From an uncultured Clostridia bacterium (lineage in GTDB: Bacteria; Bacillota; Clostridia; TANB77; CAG-508), in the NCBI GenBank assembly GCA_948530865.1, contig CAOTKV010000001.1:1-64000 (forward strand): DNA of 64,000 nt, given 5' to 3'. How positions within the stretch are numbered: position 1 is the first letter of the stretch; each line of letters starts with the position of its first letter. This document shows, piece by piece, positions 51,260 through 61,900 of this stretch. Below the pieces are notes generated by a model. The model saw only the letters and a list, made by a program, of their open reading frames with translations, did no database searches and was not told the DNA's origin. The translations under genes were made by a program, and so were the position numbers.

Positions 51260-52324
51260 GTGAAAGTTAAAAAGTTATTAATAGTAGGAACATCTTTATT
51301 AATGTTACTAGCACAAACAAAAGTGAATGCTTACACAGAATATCCACTAAAAGAAGAGAATAACAGTTTTACAAAAAGTATAGAAGCAAATTTGTCAGAA
51401 GAAGATGAAGTTGTAGAATTATTGAATCATAATATCGTAATCAATTCTAATACTTATGCTATTGCAACAATAGAAAAAACAAAAAATGAAGATGAAACAA
51501 AACAAGTATCTGAACAAAAGAAAGAAACTTTAAAGTCAAGAGACCAAAATTATATTAAGAAATATTTTGGAGAAAAGTATGACTATGAAGATGAAGAGGG
51601 ATATAGAGGGAATATTCCAATATCACATATTAATATTAATACGATAAGTCATGGCAAATATCAAGAACTTAGAGAAAAGAAAATAGAGTTTAATAAGTAT
51701 TCTCAAAATGATTTAAATAATATTAAGAAAGAAATAACAGAGGAAAATGATACTTACTATTTAATTAATGTGGATTGGCAAATTGAAGATACAGAAGTAA
51801 TTGATAATCAAGAAGTTCCAAAAACTTATAAGGGAACAATGATATATCAAACAGTTGTAGAAATAAATAATCCTAACGAATATGAAATTACAGTTACATA
51901 TACAGGAGATGTTAGTAAAGAAAGCACAGAATATACTTATAAAGCTGTATATAACAAAGTAGTAAATAAACCAATAGAAGAACCGCAAATTATAGAAGAA
52001 AACAACACAGTTCCAGTCATTGTAATAAGTGGTATGGGAATTGGACTAGCAGCATTAATCTTTTTATTATTAAGTGGAAATGCAGTTATTTATAATAAGA
52101 CAGATTCTGGATATAAAGTATTAAAAAGTTTTAGATTATCAAAAGAACAAAAAAATATTATAGATATAAGTAAATATAACTATAAAATAAATAGCAATAT
52201 ATATAGTTTGAAATTAAAGAAATCTATATATGAAAAGTTAAAAGGAAAAATAGTTTATGTAAAAATAGAAAATATATCTAAACCAGTAACAATCAACAAT
52301 AGATATATTGAATTTATAATTTGA
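51260..52324 (+). CDS. Secreted, C-terminally anchored surface protein
   Basis: The 354-residue protein has a signal peptide (KKLLIVGTSLLMLLAQTKVNA), an acidic extracellular part, one membrane helix (about 247-267, VIVISGMGIGLAALIFLLLSG) and a cytoplasmic tail of about 90 residues. The GTG after AAAGGAGG is the start; an ATG one base earlier reads into an immediate stop in the other frame. It may be an adhesin or signalling receptor. The family is not recognised. Confidence 0.6.
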   Translation: MKVKKLLIVGTSLLMLLAQTKVNAYTEYPLKEENNSFTKSIEANLSEEDEVVELLNHNIVINSNTYAIATIEKTKNEDETKQVSEQKKETLKSRDQNYIKKYFGEKYDYEDEEGYRGNIPISHININTISHGKYQELREKKIEFNKYSQNDLNNIKKEITEENDTYYLINVDWQIEDTEVIDNQEVPKTYKGTMIYQTVVEINNPNEYEITVTYTGDVSKESTEYTYKAVYNKVVNKPIEEPQIIEENNTVPVIVISGMGIGLAALIFLLLSGNAVIYNKTDSGYKVLKSFRLSKEQKNIIDISKYNYKINSNIYSLKLKKSIYEKLKGKIVYVKIENISKPVTINNRYIEFII

Positions 52325-52340
52325 AGAGGAGGAAAATAAA

Positions 52341-53105
52341 ATGGCCAAAAGTAAAAAAAATAAAGTACAAGAAAACCACAAAGAAGAAACTAATGTACAA
52401 GGCGAAAAAATTGAGAATCAAGAAGTTGTAGAAGAGAAAACAGAAGAACAAAAAGAAAAGGAAAAACTATCTAAAGACATAAAAAATTTCATTGCAGATA
52501 TTAAGGACTTTGTTACAGGATATGAGAAATATCATAATATTATGAAAATTAATCCATTAAAGGAGACATTATCTCAATTACAAAAAAGAGAGAATTTAGA
52601 GGTAGATGACAAAAAATATTTAGCTCAAATAAATAGAACTATTTATGCCAAAACTTTAAGAAGTGGAGAAAGAATGCCTGAACATCCAGGTACATTAATG
52701 TTTAGATCTTTAGAAGAAAAAGTAAAAAGACTATCAGAAATAGCAGAATCATATGGAGAACTTAATTATATTACAACCATTGATGATGTAACCAAAGAAG
52801 AATTTTACTGTATAAAAGAAAAAGTAGTAGACGATAAATTAGTTATTGAAGATGCTCTAAAAATAACCAATGTTGGAGGAGCATATCTAGCTGAAGCTAT
52901 GGAAGAACAAGAAATAAATGAAATTAAAGAAAAATATAAAGAAGAAATAAGTTGTGATGAATTAAATGTATTTAAGAAAGAAATTAAAAATGATCCTAAT
53001 TATGCTTTAAATTATTATTCAAAGATTTGTGAAAACAGAAAACTAGAAGCACAAGACAAAAATAAAGAGTTGGACCAAATTGAAGAAGAAGTTGCAGAAG
53101 CATAG
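52341..53105 (+). CDS. Hypothetical coiled-coil protein
   Basis: The 254-residue product starts with a very charged Lys/Glu arm and continues with coiled coil and mixed segments (GERMPEHPGTLMFRSLEEKVKR). There is no enzymatic motif. It heads a block of co-directional genes with tiny gaps or overlaps, typical of an ICE maintenance or phage-like operon. Confidence 0.55.
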   Translation: MAKSKKNKVQENHKEETNVQGEKIENQEVVEEKTEEQKEKEKLSKDIKNFIADIKDFVTGYEKYHNIMKINPLKETLSQLQKRENLEVDDKKYLAQINRTIYAKTLRSGERMPEHPGTLMFRSLEEKVKRLSEIAESYGELNYITTIDDVTKEEFYCIKEKVVDDKLVIEDALKITNVGGAYLAEAMEEQEINEIKEKYKEEISCDELNVFKKEIKNDPNYALNYYSKICENRKLEAQDKNKELDQIEEEVAEA

Positions 53106-53114
53106 GAAAATTAA

Positions 53115-54215
53115 ATGGTTAATTATACAGAGTTTAAAAAGATAAAAGAAAAGTTAGGAGAAAAAGCGGATTATAAAGAATTTGTTAATGTACAAAAATA
53201 TTTAGATGAAAATCCAAATTTGCTCCTAACTAATTTATATTATAACAAAGAAAATTGGGATCAGTTTGAAAAATGGAAATTTGATAATGAAATAAAAAAC
53301 AAAAAAGTATTTGCAGTTGTATATAAAGATAATCAAATGCAAATAGATTATTTAAAGATTGAACCATATAAGTTTGAAAGATATACAGATGGTTTAAGTA
53401 TCTATCATAAGGAGAATCAATTATTTCTAACATTAGAAGACGCTAAGAAATCACTATGGAATTATAGAAGCGGTTATATATATACTAAGGCAACACAAGA
53501 ATATATGGATTCAATAGAAAAAGACAAAAAGGAACTTATAAAAGAGTATTATGGGAAAAGCGATTTAGAGTGTGTATGGTTCAATAAAGTAAAAGAATTA
53601 AATGAAAATAAAGCGATTGAAAAAATATATGAAGTTTATACAGAAGAATTTTTGGGTGCTTGGTATTTAATTAAAGACATTGAACAAAACAGATATATTG
53701 TTAAACATAAGACAAATGATGTAAATACAAAATTTGGAATGAATGATTATTTATTAGAAAATGATTACGAAAGAATAGAAAGCAAAGAATTAGATATTAC
53801 ACAATATGACTTTAATACAAAACAAAAATATGGACAAATGATTTTTGATTATTTAATTGAATTTAAAAATAAAGTTGAAAAAGATTACTTTAAACTAGGT
53901 TTAAACACAATAGATATAATTGAAAAATTTTTGGAAGATTATAATACAACAATATATGAAAGAACAAAAGAATATATAAGTCCACTTAGTAAGTTAAAAG
54001 AAGATTTAGAACTACAAGAATGTTTTATTAGACATGTTAAATTTGATATTAAATGTAATATTAGAGATGAATTAAATAGTTTAAATTTCACAAAAAATAA
54101 TGCTTACATAAATGAAGAAAATATAGAAGAGTTTATATGTGAATTTACACAAAAAGCAATATATGGAGAAAATGATGAAATGCTTGAAAATGAGGAGGGA
54201 GAAAATGAACAATAA
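53115..54215 (+). CDS. Hypothetical protein
   Basis: The 366-residue soluble protein has alternating helices and repeated aromatic/charged patches (IEPYKFERYTDGLSIYHK) and an acidic end. It shares the operon with the preceding coiled-coil gene. The next gene starts inside its end in another frame. Confidence 0.55.
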   Translation: MVNYTEFKKIKEKLGEKADYKEFVNVQKYLDENPNLLLTNLYYNKENWDQFEKWKFDNEIKNKKVFAVVYKDNQMQIDYLKIEPYKFERYTDGLSIYHKENQLFLTLEDAKKSLWNYRSGYIYTKATQEYMDSIEKDKKELIKEYYGKSDLECVWFNKVKELNENKAIEKIYEVYTEEFLGAWYLIKDIEQNRYIVKHKTNDVNTKFGMNDYLLENDYERIESKELDITQYDFNTKQKYGQMIFDYLIEFKNKVEKDYFKLGLNTIDIIEKFLEDYNTTIYERTKEYISPLSKLKEDLELQECFIRHVKFDIKCNIRDELNSLNFTKNNAYINEENIEEFICEFTQKAIYGENDEMLENEEGENEQ

Positions 54216-54513
54216 TTTTGATTTTGATTTTTGGAAAAGAGAATTCAAAAGGAGATTTGAACTAAATGAAATTACAGGTCAAATGTTAGATAATTTTATC
54301 TATTATAATCCTGAAATGGCAAAAAGATATATTATAGATGTATATCAACAAAAAGTATATAAATGTGATATTTTGGACAAATATTGCGATAGATATGATT
54401 CGGAAAAAATAAATTCTATTTTAAAGCAAATTGAATTTGATGAACTAACAGAGGAAGAAATACAAGAATATGAAATTAAAAAATCAGAAGAAGAGGAAAA
54501 TCAGGAACTATGA
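54205..54513 (+). CDS. Hypothetical small protein
   Basis: The 102-residue protein begins MNNNFDFDFWKREFKRRFEL. The ATG at 54205 is chosen because GAGGAGGGAG precedes it; upstream alternatives lie within the previous gene. It ends by overlapping the next gene by ATGA. It is rich in aromatic and acidic residues; the family is unknown. Confidence 0.5.
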   Translation: MNNNFDFDFWKREFKRRFELNEITGQMLDNFIYYNPEMAKRYIIDVYQQKVYKCDILDKYCDRYDSEKINSILKQIEFDELTEEEIQEYEIKKSEEEENQEL

Positions 54514-55544
54514 GTTATAAAGAAAATTTTAAACAACAATTAAACAGTTTAAAAGAACAAATAAGAAATTGCAAAGATGAAGAATTTAATAGTTTAGTAT
54601 ATCAATATAATTTTTATCAACTAGTAAGTAATACATTAGAAAATGAAATGATAGAAGTAGATAAATATAAAAGTGTTTTAGAAAGCAAGAATCTTTTAAT
54701 AAAATTATATAACAAATTTATGAATTGGATAGATGCTCCAAGTATGGTTGATGAAACAGTATTAGAAGACTTTTTAAAGGAAATTGAACTTGAAAACAGA
54801 GATATAGCAATCAATTTAAAATTGATTAATAAAATTGCTGATATTTTCTGTGGGTATTATACCGAAAACTATTTAAAAAATACATTCAAAGAAGAAATTA
54901 TAGAAGAAGCCAGTAAAAACAAGATTCCATATAAAGTGTTACAACATTTATATAATCTATATGAGGACAGCCTACCTAGATGTGAAGAAGAATATATAGA
55001 AAAAATAAAAGACATTTTGTATGAAGCAGAAGACTACTATTTTGGAAATGAATATAGTAGAGAAACAATAAAATATTTAATCTATCAAGATACATATTTA
55101 GAGGTTTATAAAGAATATAAAGAATTGAAAAAAGCAATAGAAAAATTTAATAATTCTAATGAAAAAGAGCAAGAAAGAATTGTAGAAAATACTCTTGAAA
55201 TAAATTATTTAATGTTTAAAGAAGATTTAAAACAAGGATGTACTTTTATTCATAATGAAAGCAGCACAATGTCTGTTGAAAAAACTAATAATGGAAATCT
55301 AGTTTTAGTTGACTTAATTGATATTTACAATGGAACACAATTAATAGAAAATGATATGAAGTTAAACAACTTTTTAAATATAGTGGAAGATATTGCAATA
55401 TTTAAAGAAATAGCAAGACTAACAGAAGAACTAAATAGTGAAAATAACACCGATATTTTTAATAAAATTGAACATTTAAAAGCAGAATTTAAAGAATTCA
55501 AAACAGTTAATGGCTTAGAAGAAATGGAGGAAGAGAGTATATGA
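54510..55544 (+). CDS. Hypothetical helical protein
   Basis: The 344-residue all-helical protein has no recognised motif. The start overlaps the previous stop and its end overlaps the next gene by ATGA, so the set is translationally coupled. Confidence 0.5.
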   Translation: MSYKENFKQQLNSLKEQIRNCKDEEFNSLVYQYNFYQLVSNTLENEMIEVDKYKSVLESKNLLIKLYNKFMNWIDAPSMVDETVLEDFLKEIELENRDIAINLKLINKIADIFCGYYTENYLKNTFKEEIIEEASKNKIPYKVLQHLYNLYEDSLPRCEEEYIEKIKDILYEAEDYYFGNEYSRETIKYLIYQDTYLEVYKEYKELKKAIEKFNNSNEKEQERIVENTLEINYLMFKEDLKQGCTFIHNESSTMSVEKTNNGNLVLVDLIDIYNGTQLIENDMKLNNFLNIVEDIAIFKEIARLTEELNSENNTDIFNKIEHLKAEFKEFKTVNGLEEMEEESI

Positions 55545-56398
55545 CCAATGTGTATGAAATTGACTTGAATGAAGAAGAAACAATAAGGTATTATGCAAAT
55601 AAATTTGTTGAAGATGCACTAGAAGATTGTAGCGAATTTAATTATTGTTTATCTATAGACCAAAACTATGAGCATAGAGAATTTATCATAAATCATAAAG
55701 AACAAATACTAGATAGAATAAAAAAAGATGAAAGAGTTGCTGATGTATATATAGATGAAGAAGATGAGAAATTATCATTTGATATGGTCTTTTGGATTGA
55801 TTATTGTCCATATTATTATGAAGAAAGTAACATTTGTATATCAGATGAAATAAATAATTTAAAGCTATTTGAAAAAGAAATATTAAATGGTGTTTCAAAC
55901 CATAAAGGAGTTACAACAACAAGAGAGGTTTTAAGACATTTTATTGATTCAATATTAGATAAATATCACAGATTAAGTGATGAGTTTAAGGATAATGTTT
56001 ATTATAACCTAAAAGAACATATATGCAATACAGGATTTAATGAAAAATATATAGAGAAGTATGAAGTATATATTGATAGGAATAATGCAGAAGAATTAAT
56101 TGAAGGATTAGAAAATGAAATTGATAAATTATATATCAAAAAAAATTCTAATATTAAACAAATTACATATTACCAGTTTTTAGAGATATTAAACAAACAT
56201 AATAAAGAAATTCAATTTAAACCTAATGAATTAGGAAAATTTATCACAAAAGAAAATGGCATTTATTTAGGAATAAATAATGTAAATGGTGAAATGAAAA
56301 TGCAGGATTTTGATAATATTGAAAAATGTTTGAATTATCTAAATAAAGATTTAGAATATGCAGAAAACATAGAAGATGAAGAAAGTGAGGAATTATAA
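55541..56398 (+). CDS. Hypothetical protein
   Basis: The 285-residue acidic protein contains MVFWIDYCPYYYEES and a C-terminal region KFITKENGIYLGINNVNGEMKMQDF resembling bacterial DUF domains. No function is known. It is one of five tightly linked genes. Confidence 0.5.
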   Translation: MTNVYEIDLNEEETIRYYANKFVEDALEDCSEFNYCLSIDQNYEHREFIINHKEQILDRIKKDERVADVYIDEEDEKLSFDMVFWIDYCPYYYEESNICISDEINNLKLFEKEILNGVSNHKGVTTTREVLRHFIDSILDKYHRLSDEFKDNVYYNLKEHICNTGFNEKYIEKYEVYIDRNNAEELIEGLENEIDKLYIKKNSNIKQITYYQFLEILNKHNKEIQFKPNELGKFITKENGIYLGINNVNGEMKMQDFDNIEKCLNYLNKDLEYAENIEDEESEEL

Positions 56399-56399
56399 T

Positions 56400-56753
56400 A
56401 TGTCAAAAAGATTAGAATTTGAATTATATGACCAATTAACACCACAACAAAGAATTCATTTGCAGGATTTTCAATATATTAATGCTATAAGAAGTGCAAG
56501 TGAAAAAAAATTTACAGAAGAAGAGCAAAATAGATTATTTGTAGTTATAGATTATGTATGTTCAGAAAATTCGACAGAAACAAGCAATATAACAGTAGCA
56601 GATGAAATTGTAAAAGCATATACAGATGGAGATGTCACATTAGATACATTAGAAAAAGCAAAAGCAACAGAAATACTAGATGCTGCAATCGGAATAGGAT
56701 CTTTTGAAAGTTTAGAAGAAGAGGTAGATGAGGAGGAAGAAGAAATTGAATAA
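56400..56753 (+). CDS. Hypothetical small protein
   Basis: The 117-residue protein starts one base after the upstream stop at MSKRLEFELYDQLTPQ. It is helical with an acidic Glu/Val end. A start eight codons earlier overlaps the upstream gene and is rejected. The family is not recognised. Confidence 0.5.
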   Translation: MSKRLEFELYDQLTPQQRIHLQDFQYINAIRSASEKKFTEEEQNRLFVVIDYVCSENSTETSNITVADEIVKAYTDGDVTLDTLEKAKATEILDAAIGIGSFESLEEEVDEEEEEIE

Positions 56754-57264
56754 AAGATTCGATATTAATTACGATTACAATATAAACAAATTTATAATTT
56801 TAAACCTTAAAGAATTGAAAATAATTGTTACTAATGAAAATATTGATTTTGACATAACAAATGAAACAATTACATCTGGAGCATATGGTGATTTACAACA
56901 AGACTTAGAAAAATTATTAGATAATAGTAAATACTCAAATTTATTATTAAATATGGAAAACTTATATATAAATAAAAGCAATGAGAATATTAAATTGAAT
57001 TTAAATATTTATAAAGAAATTAAATGCAAAAATCTTAAACAGTTTAAAGATAAAATTAAAGATATTACAAATCAATACTACAGTAATGAAGAACTAATTA
57101 ACAATTGTTTTAATTATGAAGAATTAAAGGACATGCTAACAAAAGAGATTTATACAAAAGATGATTATAGAAAAATAGAAGAAAGATACAAAATTAAATT
57201 AGATACTGGAAGATATTTAGTAGTAGGTATAAAAGGAGAAAAAGAGGAGGATGAAGTTTTATGA
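56746..57264 (+). CDS. Hypothetical protein
   Basis: The 172-residue protein uses a TTG after GAGGAGGAAG, overlapping the previous gene by eight bases. It is charged and helical with NQYYSNEELINNCFNYEE near the end. The next gene, the sortase, overlaps it by four bases. The family is not recognised. Confidence 0.5.
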   Translation: MNKRFDINYDYNINKFIILNLKELKIIVTNENIDFDITNETITSGAYGDLQQDLEKLLDNSKYSNLLLNMENLYINKSNENIKLNLNIYKEIKCKNLKQFKDKIKDITNQYYSNEELINNCFNYEELKDMLTKEIYTKDDYRKIEERYKIKLDTGRYLVVGIKGEKEEDEVL

Positions 57265-57803
57265 AAAAGAAAATTATGATTTTTGCTATTATATTAATTG
57301 TTATACTTGGAGGAATAGGAACATATTTGCTAATTAATAGAAATAATAATAGCAAAACTGAAAATGAGATTATAGAAGAGGTAATAGACGAAAAAACTGA
57401 AACGATATTAGCAGAAGAAAATACAGATGTAATAGGACATTTAAAAATAGATAGTATTGGATTAAATGGTCCTATAAAAGATGGAACAGAATTAAGTATT
57501 CTAAAAACAGGAATAGGGCATTTTAAAGATACACCATATTTCAGCGGTAACATATGCTTTGCAGCACATAACAGAGGATATAATCAAAACTTTTTTGAAA
57601 GATTAAATGAAGTAAAAAAAGGAGATAAAGTTGAATATATAACAAAATATGAAACACAAGAATATTACATATCTGAAATAAAAGAAATAAGTGAAACAGA
57701 TTTAACAGTATTAAATCCAACAGAAGAAGATCAAATAACAATGATAACTTGTATAAAAAATCAAAGAGAAAAAAGATTATGTGTAATAGCAAGTAAGCAA
57801 TAA
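57261..57803 (+). CDS. Sortase
   Basis: The 180-residue enzyme has an N-terminal membrane anchor (about 4-25), the sortase histidine in CFAAHNRGY (about residue 101), the catalytic cysteine in ITMITCIKNQ (about 163) and Arg in KRLCVIA. It is a class D-like or small sortase that joins LPxTG-type proteins to the cell wall. The CnaB adhesin downstream carries an LPRTG motif, a likely substrate. Confidence 0.9.
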   Translation: MKKKIMIFAIILIVILGGIGTYLLINRNNNSKTENEIIEEVIDEKTETILAEENTDVIGHLKIDSIGLNGPIKDGTELSILKTGIGHFKDTPYFSGNICFAAHNRGYNQNFFERLNEVKKGDKVEYITKYETQEYYISEIKEISETDLTVLNPTEEDQITMITCIKNQREKRLCVIASKQ

Positions 57804-57857
57804 GCCTTGCTTTGACTAATTACGATTTTCCTCCCTTTGAAAGTATATTGTATAAAC

Positions 57858-57910
57858 AAAAAACTGTAAAGGTTAAAATGAATAGGCTTTGCCTAACCTT
57901 TACAGTTTTT
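57858..57910 (+). terminator. Strong terminator with long stem
   Basis: AAAACTGTAAAGGTTA and TAACCTTTACAGTTTT are perfectly complementary over 16 bases and are followed by TTTT-rich sequence. The match extends outward with mismatches to nearly 30 bases. Confidence 0.9.
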
Positions 57911-57973
57911 CATTTATACATTTTTGTCAATTAAGAGGAAACTCGAAATTAAATAGTCAAAGGAGTGATTGCT

Positions 57974-58747
57974 ATGAAGAAGCAAGGCAAGAAAATTTTA
58001 AAAGGTAGTTTAATTATTACCATTATTGTAGGTGTTATTATTTTATTAACTGTAGGGGGAATGTATCTTATTTCAGAAAGTAAAGAAGCTCCAGGTGTAG
58101 CTACTGAAGTTTTTGAAGAAAGTCAAAATCCTAAAGAAGAAACACAAGATGAAGAAATTGTTGTAGATATTTCAGAAAAAGAAATGGAAACAGAAGTTGA
58201 AAATACTCCAGAAGAAAATATATCTACTAACGAAGAAATTCCAGTTGTTCAAGAAAAAGCAAAAGAAGAAATAAAAGCGAATACAAAAAGTACATCAGTA
58301 GTAAATAATGATAAAAAAGATGTAACTGTTAATAAAAATAAACAAGAAACACCTAAACAGGAAAAAGTAGAAAATCCAACTGTCACAACAACTACTAGTA
58401 CAGTACCAACGAATCCTGTAAAAAAAGAAGATACTAATAAAGCACCAGAGGTAGAACCACCAAAAGTAAAAGAAGAACCTAAGAAAGATGTTCACACATA
58501 TAAATATAATGCAACTATAACAGAAAAAATTAAACAAGATATTAAAAATAATGAATCTACTTATATGAAACAATATGGCTATACTATCGTAATTGATGAG
58601 AGTATAGTAACTCAAACGAACCAATTTACTTATACAAACAATAGGGTAAAAAATATGATAATAAACAAATTTGGAACAATCAGGATTTATGCAAGGGATT
58701 ATTATCTTAATGGAAATTACATGTACACAGAAGCATATATCATTTAA
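57974..58747 (+). CDS. Membrane-anchored Pro/Lys/Glu-rich protein
   Basis: The 257-residue protein has one N-terminal helix (about 10-30), a long disordered Lys/Glu/Pro/Thr region (about 35-170), and a compact C-terminal domain (VHTYKYNATITEKIKQDIK and TIRIYARDYYLNG). It is likely a wall-spanning or surface protein. The ATG at 57974 is preferred over a GTG three codons upstream by ribosome-site spacing. Confidence 0.6.
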   Translation: MKKQGKKILKGSLIITIIVGVIILLTVGGMYLISESKEAPGVATEVFEESQNPKEETQDEEIVVDISEKEMETEVENTPEENISTNEEIPVVQEKAKEEIKANTKSTSVVNNDKKDVTVNKNKQETPKQEKVENPTVTTTTSTVPTNPVKKEDTNKAPEVEPPKVKEEPKKDVHTYKYNATITEKIKQDIKNNESTYMKQYGYTIVIDESIVTQTNQFTYTNNRVKNMIINKFGTIRIYARDYYLNGNYMYTEAYII

Positions 58748-58765
58748 GCCACATAATTTTGATGA

Positions 58766-58810
58766 GGGAAAAATTTGGGAATTGATTATATAAAATCTCC
58801 CCTATATAAT
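58766..58810 (+). promoter_or_regulatory. Element-type promoter F (upstream of the CnaB adhesin)
   Basis: GGGAAAAATTTGGGAA, TTGATT, 17-base spacer and TATAAT. Same layout as the other copies. Confidence 0.85.
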
Positions 58811-58822
58811 GGTAACATCAAA

Positions 58823-58865
58823 AAAGTCAATAGACAAAGCAATGCTTTGAGCTGTTGGCTTTTTA
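58823..58865 (+). terminator. Leader hairpin/attenuator F
   Basis: AAAGTCAATAG and CAAAGC pair with GCTTTG and CTGTTGGCTTT (some G-U), followed by TTTT. Confidence 0.72.
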
Positions 58866-58916
58866 TTTAAGTAAGAAAATTACTTAAATATATGAGATGA
58901 GGGAGGTTTTATTAAA

Positions 58917-61900
58917 ATGAAAAAAACATTAAAAAAAGTAGTATGTGTACTTTTAATTATTATGTATTTATTACCAGTTTTTCAAAATGTATCACTAGCA
59001 GCAACAGAAATTAAAGAAGCTAATATTATTTATGACCACGACTGTGGACATCACTTGCAATATTGGCATAACAATATGTGGTACTATGTAACTGTTAGTT
59101 ATGTACAATATCAAGCACCAAATGGACAATATTATCCAGCCTATTGTTTGAACCCTGAACGAGATGGAGTAGGACCAGATATACCAAACTATAGTGTTTC
59201 AATAGATAATATTATGAATGATGTTAGAGTGTGGAGAGTAGCAGTAAACGGTTATCCATATAAAACAGCAGCAGAAATTGGAGTAGACAATAACGATGAT
59301 GCTTTTGTTGCGACAAAACATGCGATTTATAGCATAATAAGAGATACTGATGTAAGATCTTTTTATCATGCAGGAGATGAAAGAGGAGAGAAAATACTTA
59401 ATGCTATTGATAGATTGGTTAATATTGGTAGAAATGGAACAGAAACACCAGGAGATGCTAGAGTAACAATAAGCAAACAAGGGGATTTTACACAAGATAG
59501 TAATTCTAATTATTATTCTCAAACTTATTCAGTATCAAGTAGTGTACAAATGGGAAATTATACAGTTACTAATATAGCAGGATTTCCAGAAGGTACTGTT
59601 GTAACAGATATGAATAATAATCCAAGAACTACATTTAATGCTGGAGAAACATTTAAAATATTAGTGCAAAAAACAAATTTAAGAACAGATTTAAATGGTA
59701 TTGTAAGTGTTCAAGCAAAATGTAAAACATATCCTGTATTTTTTGGAAAAAGTCCTAGTGATGAATGGCAAAATTACCTAGTTACTTTTGATCCATATGG
59801 AGATAGTTCAGGAGTAGCAACATTAGAAGTAAAAGCAGAAGGAAAATTCGATTTAGAAAAGGTTAGTGCAAAAAATAATATTTGGACTGGTAATGTTGTA
59901 GGAAGTGCTGTACCAGGTGCTGAATACACTATTAAGAATTTAGCTGGAGAAGTTGTAAAAACAGTTATTACAAACCAAGAGGGAAAAGCACAACTATCAT
60001 TACCTATTGGCCGATATACTATTCAAGAAACCAATAGCCCTAATTTTTTCAAAAAAGATTCTAAGGTATATGAATTTGAAATTACATATCATGGAGAAGT
60101 GTCTAATTTTAAGGTAAAAGAAAGTGTTGTAGAAGGTGGATATTTTTCTGCTAAAAAAACAGCTAGTCTTAATAATGTTTGGACAGGTCATAAAGTAAAT
60201 GATCCAGTTGCTGGTGCAACATATGGAATCTATAATTTAGATGGAACAATAGTAGACTTTAATGGAGAAAAAGCAATCAAAAAAAGTGGAGCAGACGGTA
60301 TGATTTTCAATAGATATAAGCTAAAACTAGGCGATTATTATATGCAGGAAATAGAACCAGCACCATATTTCCACAAAGATGAAACGAAACACTATTTTAC
60401 TGTTGGAGAAAATGAAGCAGTAGTTAATTTAGATGTGCAAAATAGGTCTGAAGAAGGTGGATATGTTAATCTTAAAAAAGTAAGTGGAGGGAATAATTTA
60501 TGGACAGGACATATTGAAGGACAACCAGTTGCTAATGCTACATATAGAATTGAATCCCTAGACAAAGATTGGCATATTGATGTTACAACGAATGAAAAAG
60601 GCGAAATTAATGAACCAAACTTTACAAGTAATGATATAGAACTTGCTTTAGGAAATTACAAATGCTATGAAATTTCAGCTCCAAATCGGATTTAAGGTAA
60701 ATGATGAAGAAAAATATTTTTCATTAGATAAAAACGAAGAATCTATTAAAATTAGTTTAAAAGACATTCCAGAAGAAGCTGGAGAAGTTCAAGTTACAAA
60801 AACAGCAGCAGATTACAACTATAAAAATGATGTAAAAAAAGGTGAGCCTGTTGTTGGTGCAATTTATAAGATTTACAATGTTGAAGATAATAAAGAAGTT
60901 GCAACATTAACTACCACAAAGGATGGAACAACTAATAAAGTAGTTCTTGGAAAAGGAAGCTATTGTATCAAAGAAACTTGGGTAAATGAGGACTGGATAC
61001 TTAATGAAGAACCAGTATATTTTACAATAGACAAAAATGAAGATAATAAATACTTTAATTTTACTAATGAACCAGTTCCAGTTGGATTTTTAAATATAAA
61101 TAAAACGGTATTAGAAGACAATACATTGAATAGAGATCCAGCAGGTATGCCATTAGAGGGTGTTGAATTTGAATTAAGAGATTCAGAAGATAATGTTTTA
61201 TTAACCTTAGTAACCGATAAAAATGGAAAATTTAGTGAAGATATTATGCTTGATAAAGGCACTTATTATTTGTGGGAAACAAAATGTCCAGATTTTTATG
61301 TAAAGAAAGAAGAACCTGATGTATTTGAAATAACAGAGAATGGACAAAAAGTTATTATAGATATAAAAAACAAACCAGCAGAAGCAAAAATTGAAGTAGA
61401 AAAAACAGGAATTATCCAGGCACAACCAAATGATGAAATTCGTTATGACTTCAATACAGTTGCTAACAATTCTAATGTACCAGTAGACAATTTCACTATG
61501 ACAGATAACTTACCTACAGATTATATTGAAATGAAAAAATTGTTCACAGGAATTTACTCACATGAATTAAACTTTAATGTATTATATAAAACTAATTTAA
61601 CAGATGATTATGTTTTATTTAAAGAAAACCTAAATTCAAAAGTAAATAACTATGTTGATTTTGAAGAAATTGAATTAAAAGAAGGAGAATATGTTACTGA
61701 TTTTAGATTATCATTTGGTACAGTTCCAGTAGGATTTAAAGCAGAAATAACTCCATTCATGTTCGCAAAAGTAAAATCAACTGTTAAGCCTGATGATAAA
61801 TGGACTAATGAAGTTTCATTAACAGCAACATATTTAGATGTTCCACTAGAAGATAGAGATGAATGGACAACTATCAGTTATGGTAAAGAATTAGAAATTA

